Shown: positions 1 to 15,810, numbered from the stretch's first letter. The stretch is 64,000 nucleotides of DNA from Streptomyces lydicus (GCF_001729485.1 NZ_CP017157.1:2790001-2854000); one strand, 5' to 3'. Numbers and translations: made by a program. The notes: generated from the letters alone by a model not told the origin.

Positions 1-259
1 CCACATCGCCCGTATCGACGAGCTCATCTCCACCTACTCGGTCGACTGGGACCTGGACCGGATGCCGGCGGCCGACCGCTCCATCCTGCGTCTGGGCGCC
101 TTCGAGCTGCTGTGGATGGACGAGACGCCGGACGCGGTGGCGATCGACGAAGCCGTTCAGCTCGCCAAGGAGTTCTCCACGGACGACTCGCCGGCCTTCG
201 TCAACGGCCTCCTCGGCCGGCTCAAGGAGCTGAAGCCGGGCCTGCGCCGCGAGGCGTAG
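1..259 (+). CDS. nusB: Transcription antitermination protein NusB (3' part)
   Basis: The window opens inside this gene: the frame is open from base 2 and 85 C-terminal residues are visible. NusB pairs with NusE (S10) on boxA RNA for rRNA antitermination. The visible part has the family's C-terminal helices, including the conserved stretches RSILRLGAFELLW and AIDEAVQLAKEFS, and ends with FVNGLLGRL. These are diagnostic of NusB. A strong hairpin terminator follows 21 bases after the stop, so this is the last gene of its operon. In Streptomyces nusB precedes bldD, as seen here. The product call is secure; the start lies outside the window. Confidence 0.95.
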   Translation, partial: HIARIDELISTYSVDWDLDRMPAADRSILRLGAFELLWMDETPDAVAIDEAVQLAKEFSTDDSPAFVNGLLGRLKELKPGLRREA

Positions 260-280
260 GCGGTCGGCAGAGCGAACCGA

Positions 281-315
281 AAGGGCCCGGAGCAAGGGGA
301 TTGCTCCGGGCCCTT
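281..315 (+). terminator. Intrinsic terminator after nusB
   Basis: A perfect 15-bp inverted repeat (arms 281-295 and 301-315) surrounds a 5-base loop, just after the nusB stop. There is no long T run, as is usual for Streptomyces terminators. Confidence 0.85.
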
Positions 316-508
316 CGTATGCCCTCAGAACGCCGCCGGAGGGCGCGGAAGGGTGATCGGTGCCCCAGGCGTGCCCGCGGGCGCGTGACGGCGCACACAG
401 CGGCGTGCACGGTGGCGTACGCGCCGGTGCACGGCACGCGGTACCGGCGCGCGCGACGGAAGGGGCGGGGATCGCGGGTGGACGGGGGGAAAGCGGGGCA
501 GACACAAA
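316..508. other. Non-coding gap between nusB and bldD terminators
   Basis: GC-rich spacer between two convergent transcription units. Short open frames here have no recognisable motif. I see no gene, RNA or repeat other than the two flanking hairpins. Confidence 0.6.
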
Positions 509-536
509 CCGCCGCCCCGGATTCCCGGGGCGGCGG
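509..536 (-). terminator. Intrinsic terminator of bldD
   Basis: Perfect 12-bp stem (509-520 with 525-536) with a 4-base ATTC loop. It lies 25 bases beyond the bldD stop and is followed on the minus strand by GGTTTGTG. Confidence 0.85.
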
Positions 537-561
537 TACGTTTCTGCAGGTGCTGGAGGGG

Positions 562-1062
562 TCAGATCTCCTCGTGCGACACCGCGCGGCGGGCGTCGGC
601 GTCCAGCACACCCCAGCTGATCAGCTGCTCGGTCAGCACCGAGGGCGACTGGTCGTAGATCACGGCGAGGGTGCGCAGGTCGTCCTGGCGGATCGAGAGC
701 ACCTTGCCGTTGTAGTCGCCGCGCTGGCTCTGGATCGTGGCGGCGTAGCGCTGCAGCGGGCCGGCCTTCTCCTGCGGGACGTGGGCCAGGCGCTCCAGGT
801 CGAGCACCAGCTTCGGCGGGGGCTCGGCCGCGCCGCCGGGCGTCGTGCCCGGCAGCAGCTCCTGCACCGGAACGCCGTAGAAGTCCGCCAGCTCGGCGAG
901 GCGCTGCACGGTCACGGCACGGTCGCCGCGCTCGTACGATCCCACCACCACGGCCTTCCAGCGGCCCTGGGACTTCTCCTCGACGCCGTGGAGGGAAAGG
1001 CCCTGCTGGGTGCGGATGGCGCGGAGTTTGGCCCCGAGCTGTTTGGCGTATTCGCTGGACAT
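562..1062 (-). CDS. bldD: Developmental master repressor BldD (c-di-GMP binding)
   Basis: 166 aa. BldD represses sporulation and antibiotic genes during vegetative growth and dimerises through tetrameric c-di-GMP. Residues about 9-70 form an XRE-type helix-turn-helix (LRAIRTQQGLSLHGVEEKS). The C-terminal domain carries the c-di-GMP signature RGD (114-116), eight residues, then RQDD (125-128), exactly the spacing described for S. coelicolor BldD. The gene is divergent from pyrR, and the intergenic region holds a perfect match to the BldD box, consistent with autoregulation. A terminator follows. The start ATG gives the usual MSSEYAKQLG N-terminus. The call is very secure. Confidence 0.98.
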   Translation of the reverse strand: MSSEYAKQLGAKLRAIRTQQGLSLHGVEEKSQGRWKAVVVGSYERGDRAVTVQRLAELADFYGVPVQELLPGTTPGGAAEPPPKLVLDLERLAHVPQEKAGPLQRYAATIQSQRGDYNGKVLSIRQDDLRTLAVIYDQSPSVLTEQLISWGVLDADARRAVSHEEI

Positions 1063-1112
1063 AAGGCTCCCCGGACGCTGTGTCGAAATGCGGCTCAGCC
1101 GCGGGCTGGTAA

Positions 1113-1123
1113 CTCACTGTGAG
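1113..1123. promoter_or_regulatory. Second palindrome in bldD-pyrR intergenic region
   Basis: CTCAC-T-GTGAG, an 11-bp perfect palindrome directly beside the BldD box. It resembles a BldD half-site pair with altered spacing and may be part of an extended operator. This is inference from position. Confidence 0.4.
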
Positions 1124-1138
1124 GTTACGCAGCGTAAT
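1124..1138. promoter_or_regulatory. BldD box (operator)
   Basis: GTTACGCAGCGTAAT fits the published BldD consensus nTnACnC(A/T)GnGTnAn at every specified position. It lies 62 bases upstream of the bldD start, so autoregulation is expected. It is also about 145 bases upstream of pyrR. Confidence 0.8.
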
Positions 1139-1245
1139 CTGACTTCGTCAAGCGGAATGGGTCAGACCCTCACCCGTCAGGGGTGCGAACCGGTCCTGGA
1201 GGGCCTCCTGCTAACCTGACTGCGTAATTCCGACGTCCTTTAAGG

Positions 1246-1872
<627 letters not shown>

Positions 1873-1965
1873 CGCACCGCACACGGACCCGGTGAACCCG
1901 GGCCCGCAGGCATGCCCGCTCAACGGACATACCCGTACACCTCCTTCACCCACGGAGAAAACCGG

Positions 1966-2970
1966 ATGAAGCGTCACCTCATCTCGGCCGCCGACCTCAC
2001 CCGCGACGACGCCGTGCTGATCCTCGACACCGCCGAGGAGATGGCCCGGGTAGCGGACCGGCCGATCAAGAAGCTCCCGACCCTGCGCGGACGCACCGTC
2101 TGCAACCTCTTCTTCGAGGACTCGACCCGGACCCGCATCTCCTTCGAAGCCGCCGAGAAGCGGCTCTCCGCGGACGTGATCAACTTCGCCGCCAAGGGCT
2201 CCAGCGTCTCCAAGGGCGAGTCCCTGAAGGACACCGCCCAGACCCTGGAGGCCATGGGCGTCGACGCCGTCGTCATCCGGCACGGCGCCTCCGGCGCCCC
2301 CTACCGGCTCGCCAACTCCGGCTGGATCGACGCCCCCGTCATCAACGCCGGCGACGGCACGCACCAGCACCCCACCCAGGCCCTGCTGGACGCCTTCACC
2401 ATGCGCCGCCGGCTCATCGGTCCGGACGCCGGGCTCGGCCAGGACCTCGCCGGCCGGCGGATCACCCTCGTCGGCGACGTGCTGCACAGCCGGGTCGCGC
2501 GCTCCAACGTCGACCTGCTGCACACGCTGGGCGCCGAGGTGACCCTCGTCGCCCCGCCCACCCTGGTGCCGGTCGGCGTCGAGACCTGGCCCTGCGAGGT
2601 GTCGTACGACCTGGACAGCGTGCTGCCGAAGTCCGACGCCGTGATGATGCTGCGGGTGCAGCGCGAGCGGATGAACGCCGCCTTCTTCCCGACCGAGCGC
2701 GAGTACTCGCGCCGCTACGGCCTGGACGGCGAGCGGATGGCGCGGATGCCCGAGCACGCCCTCGTGATGCACCCCGGCCCGATGGTCCGCGGCATGGAGA
2801 TCACCGCCGAGGTCGCCGACTCCGACCGCTGCACGGTCATCGAGCAGGTGGCCAACGGTGTGTCCGTCCGCATGGCCGTCCTCTACCTGCTCCTGGGCGG
2901 CAACGAGCCGGCCGTCGCCCACCCGTCGCCCGCCGCCACCCGCACGACGCGCTCCGCGCCCGCCTCTTGA
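1966..2970 (+). CDS. pyrB: Aspartate carbamoyltransferase catalytic subunit
   Basis: 334 aa. Forms N-carbamoyl-aspartate from carbamoyl phosphate and aspartate, the committed pyrimidine step. The carbamoyl phosphate motif STRTRIS is near residue 53, and the HPTQALLD segment of the catalytic site and the C-terminal HPGPM motif are present. The ATG at 1966 is chosen because [11 protein letters not shown] is the normal N-terminus and GGAGA lies 8 bases upstream; an in-frame ATG at 1912 would add an atypical leader. No separate regulatory (pyrI) subunit gene is seen, as in other actinobacteria. The alanine/threonine-rich tail (about 20 residues) is a lineage extension. Confidence 0.97.
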   Translation: MKRHLISAADLTRDDAVLILDTAEEMARVADRPIKKLPTLRGRTVCNLFFEDSTRTRISFEAAEKRLSADVINFAAKGSSVSKGESLKDTAQTLEAMGVDAVVIRHGASGAPYRLANSGWIDAPVINAGDGTHQHPTQALLDAFTMRRRLIGPDAGLGQDLAGRRITLVGDVLHSRVARSNVDLLHTLGAEVTLVAPPTLVPVGVETWPCEVSYDLDSVLPKSDAVMMLRVQRERMNAAFFPTEREYSRRYGLDGERMARMPEHALVMHPGPMVRGMEITAEVADSDRCTVIEQVANGVSVRMAVLYLLLGGNEPAVAHPSPAATRTTRSAPAS

Positions 2971-2996
2971 TCCCGTACCGAGGAGAAGTAAGAACC

Positions 2997-4283
2997 ATGA
3001 GCAAGATCCTTATCCGCGGTGCGAAGGTGCTCGGCGGGGAGCCGCAGGAGGTCCTGATCGACGGTGAGACGATCGCCCGGGTCGGCACCGGTATCGACGC
3101 CGGTGACGCGAGCGTCGTCGAAGCCGGCGGCAAGATCCTGCTGCCCGGCCTGGTCGACCTGCACACCCACCTGCGCGAGCCCGGCCGCGAGGACTCCGAG
3201 ACCGTCCTCACCGGCACCCGGGCCGCCGCCAGCGGCGGCTACACCGCGGTGTTCGCCATGGCCAACACCTTCCCGGTGGCCGACACCGCCGGCGTCGTCG
3301 AGCAGGTCTACCGGCTCGGCCAGGAGCACGGCTACTGCGACGTGCAGCCCATCGGTGCCGTCACCGTCGGCCTGGAGGGCAAGAAGCTCGCCGAGCTGGG
3401 CGCCATGCACGAGTCCGCCGCCGGCGTCACCGTCTTCTCGGACGACGGCAAGTGCGTGGACGACGCCGTGATCATGCGCCGGGCCCTGGAGTACGTGAAG
3501 GCGTTCGGCGGCGTCGTCGCGCAGCACGCCCAGGAGCCGCGGCTGACCGAGGGCGCCCAGATGAACGAGGGCATCGTCTCGGCGGAGCTCGGGCTCGGCG
3601 GCTGGCCGGCCGTCGCCGAGGAGTCGATCATCGCCCGGGACGTGCTGCTCGCCGAGCACGTCGGCTCGCGGGTGCACATCTGCCACCTGTCGACCGCCGG
3701 CAGCGTCGAGATCGTGCGCTGGGCCAAGTCCCGCGGCATCGACGTCACGGCCGAGGTCACCCCGCACCACCTGCTCCTCACCGACGAGATGGTGCGCACG
3801 TACAACCCGGTCTACAAGGTCAACCCGCCGCTGCGGACCGAGCGCGACGTCATGGCGCTGCGCGAGGCCCTCGCCGACGGCACGATCGACATCGTCGCCA
3901 CCGACCACGCCCCGCACCCGCACGAGGACAAGGACTGCGAGTGGGCCGCGGCCGCCATGGGCATGGTGGGCCTGGAGACCGCGCTGTCGGTCGTCCAGCA
4001 GACGATGGTCGAGACGGGCCTGCTGACCTGGGCGGACGTCGCCGACCGGATGTCCTTCGCGCCGGCGCGGATCGGCCGGGCGCAGGGCCACGGCCGCCCC
4101 GTCTCGGCTGGTGAGCCCGCCAACCTCACGCTGGTCGATTCCGCTTACCGTGGAGAGGTGGACCCCGCGGGCTTCGCCTCCCGCAGCCGCAACACCCCCT
4201 ACGAGGGCCGTGAGCTGCCGGGGCGTGTGACCCACACCTTCCTGCGGGGCCGGGCAACGCTCGTCGACGGGAAGCTCGCGTGA
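2997..4283 (+). CDS. pyrC: Dihydroorotase
   Basis: 428 aa, class I dihydroorotase of the amidohydrolase superfamily. It cyclises carbamoyl-aspartate to dihydroorotate. Metal ligands are visible as [10 protein letters not shown] (HxH), the HICHLS and VTPHHL histidines, and the ATDHAPH aspartate/histidine near the C-terminal third. AGGAGAAG lies 9 bases before the ATG. The stop overlaps the next gene's GTG by 4 bases, so translation is probably coupled. Confidence 0.97.
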   Translation: MSKILIRGAKVLGGEPQEVLIDGETIARVGTGIDAGDASVVEAGGKILLPGLVDLHTHLREPGREDSETVLTGTRAAASGGYTAVFAMANTFPVADTAGVVEQVYRLGQEHGYCDVQPIGAVTVGLEGKKLAELGAMHESAAGVTVFSDDGKCVDDAVIMRRALEYVKAFGGVVAQHAQEPRLTEGAQMNEGIVSAELGLGGWPAVAEESIIARDVLLAEHVGSRVHICHLSTAGSVEIVRWAKSRGIDVTAEVTPHHLLLTDEMVRTYNPVYKVNPPLRTERDVMALREALADGTIDIVATDHAPHPHEDKDCEWAAAAMGMVGLETALSVVQQTMVETGLLTWADVADRMSFAPARIGRAQGHGRPVSAGEPANLTLVDSAYRGEVDPAGFASRSRNTPYEGRELPGRVTHTFLRGRATLVDGKLA

Positions 4284-4873
4284 CTCCTTCACTCATCCAC
4301 CTGGCCGAGGCGCAGAAGTCCGCGCCGGTCACCGACTGGGCCGCACGGATCGGCTGGGTCGTCGGCCTGCTGGTCTTCGTCGCCTTCGTCTACTGGCTGA
4401 TGCGTCAGGGCTGGAAGTGGCGCGGCACGCTCCAGGGCGACCTGCCCGAGCTGCCCGGAACGCCCGCCGACGCGGGCGAGCCCCGGCTCACGCTCAGCGG
4501 CCGCTACCACGGCTCCACCACCGCCGGGCAGTGGCTCGACCGCATCGTCGCCCGCGGCCTGGGCACCCGCAGCCGCGTCGAGCTGACCCTGACCGACCAG
4601 GGCCTGGACGTCGTGCGGCCGGGCGCCACGAGCTTCTTCGTGCCGGCCGCCGCACTGCGCGGCGCCCGCCTCGACAAGGGCATCGCCGGCAAGGTCCTCA
4701 CCGAGGGCGGCCTGCTGATCGTCACCTGGCGGCACGGGGACCGGGAGATCGACTCCGGCTTCCGCTCCGACCGGGCCGCCGACCACGCCGCCTGGGTCGA
4801 GGCCCTCAACACCCTCAGCACCACCCACACCACGACCACCACCGAGCACACCGAAACGGAAGGCGCACGATGA
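4280..4873 (+). CDS. Membrane-anchored PH-like domain protein of the pyr operon
   Basis: 197 aa. One transmembrane segment lies at about residues 25-43 ([17 protein letters not shown]), followed by a short basic stretch. A soluble region of roughly 130 residues then looks like a bacterial PH-like fold (PH-like domain-containing family). The C-terminus is a threonine/histidine-rich low-complexity tail ([13 protein letters not shown]). Start GTG overlaps the pyrC stop and its stop overlaps the carA ATG, so it is locked inside the pyrimidine operon. The same position is conserved in other Streptomyces. No enzymatic motif is visible. Its role is unknown; tethering or sensing at the membrane is a guess. 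Confidence 0.8.
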   Translation: MTPSLIHLAEAQKSAPVTDWAARIGWVVGLLVFVAFVYWLMRQGWKWRGTLQGDLPELPGTPADAGEPRLTLSGRYHGSTTAGQWLDRIVARGLGTRSRVELTLTDQGLDVVRPGATSFFVPAAALRGARLDKGIAGKVLTEGGLLIVTWRHGDREIDSGFRSDRAADHAAWVEALNTLSTTHTTTTTEHTETEGAR

Positions 4874-6046
4874 CGACCTCCACCAGGGGTACCGCCCACG
4901 GCACAAGGGGGATCCCCGCCGTACTCGTCCTGGAGGACGGCCGTACCTTCCACGGCCGTGCCTACGGGGCCGTGGGGGAGACCTTCGGCGAAGCGGTGTT
5001 CTCCACCGGCATGACCGGCTACCAGGAGACGCTGACCGACCCCTCGTACCACCGCCAGGTCGTCGTGATGACCGCCCCGCACATCGGCAACACCGGTGTG
5101 AACGACGAGGACCCCGAGTCGCAGCGGATCTGGGTCGCCGGCTACGTCGTCCGCGACCCCGCCCGCATCCCGTCCAACTGGCGCTCGGTGCGCTCCCTCG
5201 ACGACGAGCTGGTCGCCCAGGGCATCGTCGGCATCAGCGGCGTGGACACCCGGGCGCTCACCCGCCACCTGCGCGAGCGCGGCGCCATGCGGGTCGGCAT
5301 CTTCTCCGGCGACGCGCTGCCCGACGCGGGCACCATGCTCGCCAAGGTGCGCCAGGCCCCGGAGATGAAGGGCGCCGACCTCTCGGCGCAGGTCGCCACC
5401 AAGGAGGCGTACGTCGTCCCGGCGATCGGCGAGAAGAAGTTCACCGTCGCCGCGATCGACCTGGGCATCAAGGGCATGACCCCGCACCGCATGGCCGAGC
5501 GCGGCATCGAGGTGCACGTGCTGCCCGCCACGGCCACCGTCGAGGACGTCTACGCGGTCGAGCCGGACGGCGTGTTCTTCTCCAACGGACCGGGCGACCC
5601 GGCCACCGCCGACCACCCCGTCTCCGTCATGCGCGGAGTGCTGGAGCGCAGGACGCCGCTGTTCGGCATCTGCTTCGGCAACCAGATCCTGGGCCGCGCG
5701 CTGGGCTTCGGCACCTACAAGCTCAAGTACGGCCACCGCGGCATCAACCAGCCGGTGCAGGACCGTACGACCGGCAAGGTCGAGGTCACCGCGCACAACC
5801 ACGGATTCGCCGTCGACGCCCCGCTCGACAAGGTTTCCGACACCCCCTTCGGCCGCGCCGAGGTCTCCCACGTCTGCCTCAATGACAACGTGGTGGAGGG
5901 CCTCCAGCTGCTCGACCAGCCGGCCTTCAGCGTCCAGTACCACCCCGAGGCCGCCGCGGGTCCGCACGACGCCGCGTACCTCTTCGACCGCTTCGTCGCG
6001 CTCATGGGCGACGACAACCAGCACAGCGTTTCCCTGGAGGGCCAGC

Positions 6047-6054
<8 letters not shown>
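4870..6054 (+). CDS. carA: Carbamoyl-phosphate synthase small (glutaminase) subunit
   Basis: 394 aa. Class I glutamine amidotransferase that feeds ammonia to CarB. The N-terminal domain has [17 protein letters not shown]. The triad is seen as the nucleophile Cys in [11 protein letters not shown] and the His/Glu in QYHPEAAAG near the C-terminus. The ATG at 4870 overlaps the preceding stop (ATGA). The end overlaps carB by 8 bases. The product supplies both pyrimidine and arginine synthesis. Confidence 0.97.
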
Positions 6055-9355
<3,301 letters not shown>

Positions 9356-9363
9356 CAGCCCAC

Positions 9364-9393
9364 GAGGGGGACACCGGAAACGGTGTCCCCCTC
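9364..9393 (+). terminator. GNRA-capped hairpin between carB and pyrD
   Basis: A perfect 13-bp stem (9364-9376 with 9381-9393) closed by a GAAA tetraloop, inside the 55-base gap between carB and pyrD. There is no T run. It could be a partial terminator, an mRNA 3'-end stabiliser or a processing site that lowers pyrD-pyrF expression relative to carAB. Confidence 0.7.
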
Positions 9394-9410
9394 CTCATGA
9401 GGACACCACC

Positions 9411-10516
<1,106 letters not shown>

Positions 10517-10520
<4 letters not shown>

Positions 10521-11353
10521 CCCTGGAAGCCTTCGGCGCCCGCCTGCGCCGTGCCATGGACGAGCGCGGCCCGCTCTGCGTCGGCATCGATCCGCACGCC
10601 TCGCTGCTGGCCGACTGGGGCCTGAACGACGACGTCGCGGGCCTGGCCCGCTTCACCCGCACCGTCGTCGAGGCGCTCGGCGAGCACGTCGCCGTCTTCA
10701 AGCCACAGGCCGCGTTCTTCGAGCGGTTCGGCTCCCGCGGCCTGGCCGTACTGGAGACCGCGGTCGTGGAGGCCCGGGAGCGCGGCGCCCTGGTCGTGAT
10801 GGACGCCAAGCGCGGCGACATCGGCTCGACCATGGCCGCGTACGCCGAGACCTTCCTGCGCGAGGACTCGCCGCTCTTCTCGGACGCGCTGACGGTCTCC
10901 CCGTACCTCGGCTACGGCTCGCTGAAGCCGGCCGTCGAGCTGGCCCGCGAGAGCGGTGCCGGGCTCTTCGTGCTCGCGCTGACCTCGAACCCGGAGGGCG
11001 CGGAGGTGCAGCGGGCGGTGCGCGAGGACGGCCGGACGGTCGCCGCGACGATGCTCGGCCACCTCGCCGAGGAGAACGCCGGAGAGGGGCCGCTGGGGTC
11101 CTTCGGCGCGGTGGTCGGCGCCACCCTCGGCGATCTCTCCTCGTTCGACCTGGCGATCAACGGTCCGCTGCTCGCCCCCGGCATCGGCGCACAGGGCGCC
11201 ACCCCCGCCGACCTGCCCACCGTCTTCGGGAAGAGCGTGCGCAACGTCGTCCCGAGCGTCAGCCGGGGGGTGCTGCGGCACGGTCCGGACACCGCGTCGC
11301 TGCGCGCGGTGGCGGAGCGATTCACCGACGAAGTGCGGACCGCGCTCGGCTGA
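10517..11353 (+). CDS. pyrF: Orotidine 5'-phosphate decarboxylase
   Basis: 278 aa, the actinobacterial (type 2) form. Converts OMP to UMP, the final step of the operon. The catalytic motif VVMDAKRGDIGSTM is at residues about 92-105. ATG at 10517 overlaps the pyrD stop (ATGA). A strong intrinsic terminator 33 bases after the stop ends the operon. Confidence 0.96.
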
Positions 11354-11385
11354 GGGCCTTCAGACGGGGAGTTTGGTCCCGAATT

Positions 11386-11417
11386 GTCCTGGTCAGCTGA
11401 GTCTGACCAGGACTTTT
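11386..11417 (+). terminator. Intrinsic terminator of the pyr operon
   Basis: 11-bp stem (11386-11396 with 11403-11413), 6-base loop, followed by TTTT. A classical rho-independent structure. Confidence 0.9.
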
Positions 11418-11429
11418 CGTCTGTTCTCG

Positions 11430-11458
11430 CTGACTCCGGCGCACTCTGCCGCTAGTCT
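11430..11458 (+). promoter_or_regulatory. Putative mihF promoter
   Basis: CTGACT (11430-11435), 17-base spacer, TAGTCT (11453-11458): a good HrdB-like -35/-10 pair just after the pyr terminator and about 110 bases ahead of mihF. Confidence 0.55.
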
Positions 11459-11568
11459 CCGACGAGAGCAGTGCACGTAAGCGCGTTGCTCGTTGCTCCG
11501 CAGGTGCGGGGCGACTAGGTTCCACACCGGTCCGTATCCGACAGTTCGACATCCGAGGTGACGTAGGC

Positions 11569-11892
11569 GTGGCTCTTCCGCCCCTTACCCCTGAACAGCG
11601 CGCAGCCGCGCTCGAGAAGGCCGCCGCGGCTCGCCGGGAGCGCGCCGAGGTCAAGAATCGGCTCAAGCACTCCGGTGCCTCCCTCCATGAGGTCATCAAG
11701 CAGGGCCAGGAGAACGACGTCATCGGCAAGATGAAGGTCTCCGCCCTGCTGGAGTCCCTGCCGGGCGTCGGCAAGGTCCGCGCCAAGCAGATCATGGAGC
11801 GGCTCGGCATCTCCGAGAGCCGCCGTGTCCGGGGTCTTGGCTCCAACCAGATCGCGTCGCTGGAGCGCGAGTTCGGCAGCACCGCTTCCTGA
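11569..11892 (+). CDS. mihF: Integration host factor, actinobacterial type (sIHF)
   Basis: 107 aa. Basic nucleoid protein that binds DNA without sequence specificity, affects supercoiling and is needed for normal Streptomyces sporulation. An N-terminal long helix ([28 protein letters not shown]) is followed by a helix-two-turn-helix core. The [19 protein letters not shown] segment is the conserved DNA-binding hairpin. The GTG start gives [11 protein letters not shown], the family N-terminus. It precedes gmk, its usual neighbour. Confidence 0.96.
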   Translation: MALPPLTPEQRAAALEKAAAARRERAEVKNRLKHSGASLHEVIKQGQENDVIGKMKVSALLESLPGVGKVRAKQIMERLGISESRRVRGLGSNQIASLEREFGSTAS

Positions 11893-11930
11893 ATTTTCCG
11901 GCATCAGCGGGAAGCTGGAATAATCGCTGC

Positions 11931-12551
11931 ATGAGTTCAGCAGTCTCCCGGGGGACGACCCCCGTATCCCCGGCCAGACAACCGCGACTGACCGTGCTCT
12001 CCGGCCCCTCGGGGGTCGGCAAGAGCACGGTCGTCGCGCATATGCGCAAGGTCCACCCCGAGGTGTGGCTCTCGGTTTCGGCCACCACCCGCAAGCCACG
12101 CCCAGGGGAGCAGCACGGCATCCAGTACTTCTTCGTCGACGACGGGGAGTTCGACAAGCTGGTCGCCAACGGCGAGCTGCTCGAATGGGCGGAGTTCGCC
12201 GGCAACCGCTACGGCACGCCGCGCCAGGCCGTGCTCGACCGCCTGGAGCGGGGCGAGCCCGTCCTGCTGGAGATCGACCTCCAGGGGGCCCGCCAGGTCC
12301 GGGAGTCCATGCCGGAGGCCCAGCTGGTGTTCCTGGCCCCGCCGAGCTGGGAGGAGCTGGTCCGCCGGCTCACCGGCCGCGGCACGGAGGCGCCCGAGGT
12401 CATCGAGCGCCGCCTGGAGGCCGCCAGGGTCGAACTGGCCGCGGAGAAGGAGTTCGACCTCACACTTGTCAACACCTCCGTCGAGGACGTCAGCCGTGAG
12501 CTGCTAGCCTTGATGCTGGACCGATCCGAGGAGCGGAAGACCAGCGGCTGA
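11931..12551 (+). CDS. gmk: Guanylate kinase
   Basis: 206 aa. Phosphorylates GMP to GDP. The P-loop GPSGVGKS is at residues 25-32. The GMP-binding region [13 protein letters not shown] and the YGTPR segment follow, then the [10 protein letters not shown] motif. It lies 38 bases after mihF and is probably co-transcribed with it. Confidence 0.97.
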   Translation: MSSAVSRGTTPVSPARQPRLTVLSGPSGVGKSTVVAHMRKVHPEVWLSVSATTRKPRPGEQHGIQYFFVDDGEFDKLVANGELLEWAEFAGNRYGTPRQAVLDRLERGEPVLLEIDLQGARQVRESMPEAQLVFLAPPSWEELVRRLTGRGTEAPEVIERRLEAARVELAAEKEFDLTLVNTSVEDVSRELLALMLDRSEERKTSG

Positions 12552-12656
12552 CACCGCGGAGTTCCACCGGCCCCGGACCGGACAGGACTGTGCGCCTTTC
12601 CGCACGACAACCAGGCGCATCCCACCCAGGCTTCATCCCCATTCGGAAGGCAGAGA

Positions 12657-12929
12657 GTGTCCTCTTCCATCACCGCACCCGAGGGCATCATCAACCCGCC
12701 CATTGATGAGCTTCTCGAGGCCACCGACTCCAAGTACAGCCTCGTGATCTACGCCGCCAAGCGCGCGCGCCAGATCAACGCGTACTACTCGCAGCTCGGT
12801 GAGGGCCTGCTGGAGTACGTCGGCCCGCTCGTCGACACGCACGTCCACGAGAAGCCGCTGTCGATCGCGCTCCGCGAGATCAACGCGGGTCTGCTGACCT
12901 CCGAGGCCATCGAGGGCCCCGCGCAGTAA
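12657..12929 (+). CDS. rpoZ: RNA polymerase omega subunit
   Basis: 90 aa. Assembly factor for the beta' subunit. The conserved block [28 protein letters not shown] and the C-terminal [10 protein letters not shown] are diagnostic. GTG start with GGAAGG 7 bases upstream. Confidence 0.97.
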   Translation: MSSSITAPEGIINPPIDELLEATDSKYSLVIYAAKRARQINAYYSQLGEGLLEYVGPLVDTHVHEKPLSIALREINAGLLTSEAIEGPAQ

Positions 12930-12947
12930 GCAGCACAGCACCACGTA

Positions 12948-13000
12948 GGGCCCGGCGGGACTCCCCCAGCTAACGCTGGGAGGTGCCCCCAGCCGGGCCC
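12948..13000 (+). terminator. Nested hairpin after rpoZ with REP-like core
   Basis: Outer 9-bp arms GGGCCCGGC (12948-12956) and GCCGGGCCC (12992-13000) enclose an inner stem CCCAGC/GCTGGG with a TAAC loop. The inner part, beginning CTCCCCCAGC and ending GGAGGTGCCCCC, resembles a short palindromic unit I remember as common in Streptomyces intergenic regions. Likely terminator that has captured such a repeat. Confidence 0.7.
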
Positions 13001-13075
13001 TTGGTGTGTCATAGGGGCGGGTATGCCACCGGGGCGTACCGGCGTACGGGGCCTGAGCTCGGGGAGCGGGAAGCG

Positions 13076-14314
13076 ATGGACAAGCGGGAGCGTGAGCGGC
13101 CCAGGGTCGTCCTGGGCGTCAGCGGCGGGATCGCCGCGTACAAGGCGTGTGAGCTGCTGCGGCGGCTGACCGAGTCCGGTCACGACGTCCGGGTGGTGCC
13201 GACCGCCTCGGCGCTGCACTTCGTCGGCGAGGCCACCTGGTCGGCGCTCTCCGGCAACCCGGCCACCACCGAGGTCTGGGAGTCCGTGCACGAGGTCCCG
13301 CACGTCCGTATCGGCCAGGCCGCCGACCTCGTCGTGGTCGCCCCCGCCACCGCCGACATGCTGGCCAAGGCCGCCCACGGCCTCGCCGACGACCTGCTGA
13401 CCAACACCCTGCTGACCGCCCGCTGTCCGGTGATCTTCGCCCCCGCGATGCACACCGAGATGTGGGAGAACCCCGCCACCCAGGAGAACGTCGCCACCCT
13501 GCGCCGCCGCGGCGCGCTCGTCATCGAGCCCGCGGTCGGCCGGCTGACCGGCGTCGACACCGGCAAGGGCCGTTTCCCCGACCCGGTGGAGATCTTCGAG
13601 CTCTGCCGCCGGGTGCTGGCCCGCGGCGAGCGGGGCGCCGTCGAGCCGGACCTGGCCGGCCGCCGGGTGGTGGTCACCGCCGGTGGCACCCGGGAGCCCC
13701 TGGACCCCGTCCGCTACCTGGGCAACCGCTCGTCGGGCAAGCAGGGCTACGCGCTGGCCGCCACCGCCGCGGCCCGCGGCGCCCAGGTCACCCTGATCGC
13801 GGGCAACACCGAACTGCCCGACCCGGCCGGCGTCGACGTGCTCCCCGTCGGCACCGCCCGCCAGCTCCGGGAGGCCGTGCTCAAGGCCGCGGCGGACGCC
13901 GACGCGGTGGTCATGGCCGCCGCCGTCGCCGACTTCCGGCCTGCCGCCTACGCCACCGGAAAGATCAAGAAGGTCGAGGGCCGGGAGCCGGAACCGATCG
14001 CGCTGGTCCGAAATCCGGACATCCTCGCCGAGCTGTCCGCCGACCGCGCCCGTGCCGGGCAGGTCGTCGTGGGCTTCGCCGCGGAGACCGACGACGTGCT
14101 CGCCAACGGCCGCGCCAAACTCGCCCGCAAGGGCTGTGACCTGCTGGTCGTCAATGAGGTGGGGGAGGACAAGGCGTTCGGTTCGGCGGAGAACGAGGCG
14201 GTCGTGCTGGCCTCCGACGGCAGTGAGACCCCGGTACCGTACGGGCCGAAGGACGCCCTCGCGGACCGGGTCTGGGACCTGGTGGTGCCCCGCCTGGCGG
14301 AGCGCTCGGCCTGA
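13076..14314 (+). CDS. coaBC: Bifunctional phosphopantothenoylcysteine decarboxylase / phosphopantothenate-cysteine ligase
   Basis: 412 aa. Two CoA-synthesis steps in one protein. The N-terminal flavoprotein CoaC half has LGVSGGIAAYKACELLR, the VAPATADMLAKAA segment and the active-site loop region PAMHTEMWENPATQ. The C-terminal CoaB half begins near residue 195 with VVVTAGGTREPLDPVRYLGNRSSGKQG and includes the KIKK motif. The ATG at 13076 gives the normal DKRERERPRVVLGVSGG start. Confidence 0.96.
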   Translation: MDKRERERPRVVLGVSGGIAAYKACELLRRLTESGHDVRVVPTASALHFVGEATWSALSGNPATTEVWESVHEVPHVRIGQAADLVVVAPATADMLAKAAHGLADDLLTNTLLTARCPVIFAPAMHTEMWENPATQENVATLRRRGALVIEPAVGRLTGVDTGKGRFPDPVEIFELCRRVLARGERGAVEPDLAGRRVVVTAGGTREPLDPVRYLGNRSSGKQGYALAATAAARGAQVTLIAGNTELPDPAGVDVLPVGTARQLREAVLKAAADADAVVMAAAVADFRPAAYATGKIKKVEGREPEPIALVRNPDILAELSADRARAGQVVVGFAAETDDVLANGRAKLARKGCDLLVVNEVGEDKAFGSAENEAVVLASDGSETPVPYGPKDALADRVWDLVVPRLAERSA

Positions 14315-14576
14315 TCCCGCGGCACGGCCGATTTCCACCCGTCGGTCACCCCAGCGGCCCCACAAAAACCGGCGTGTCCCCTTGACCCGGCTCAGACTCA
14401 AGGTGATCGTCCTACCGTGAGGCGTGGTGTCCCAGGTCACCGGGGGTCCAGAAATCGAGACCGTGTGCCCGAACGCCACATCCGACCGATAAACTGGCGA
14501 GTGGATCGGGCCGAGCGCAGCTCTCGGCCCTTCCGCCAATGATCAGCCAGCAGCCGCTGCAACCCCAGGGAGCGAT
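14315..14576 (+). promoter_or_regulatory. metK upstream region with hairpin
   Basis: 262-base gap. A TTGACC element lies near 14382 and a TAAACT element near 14490. A hairpin with 8-bp arms GGGCCGAG/CTCGGCCC (14508-14515 and 14523-14530) sits 46 bases before the metK start. I do not see the conserved core of a SAM-I riboswitch; other SAM-responsive classes cannot be judged by eye. Confidence 0.4.
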
Positions 14577-15785
<1,209 letters not shown>

Positions 15786-15810
15786 GCCCGTACGCGCCGC
15801 TCGACCGAGC

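Noticed and set aside
14315..14576. SAM riboswitch before metK
   Set aside because: Only a simple hairpin is visible; the conserved SAM-I core is absent and other classes cannot be claimed by eye.
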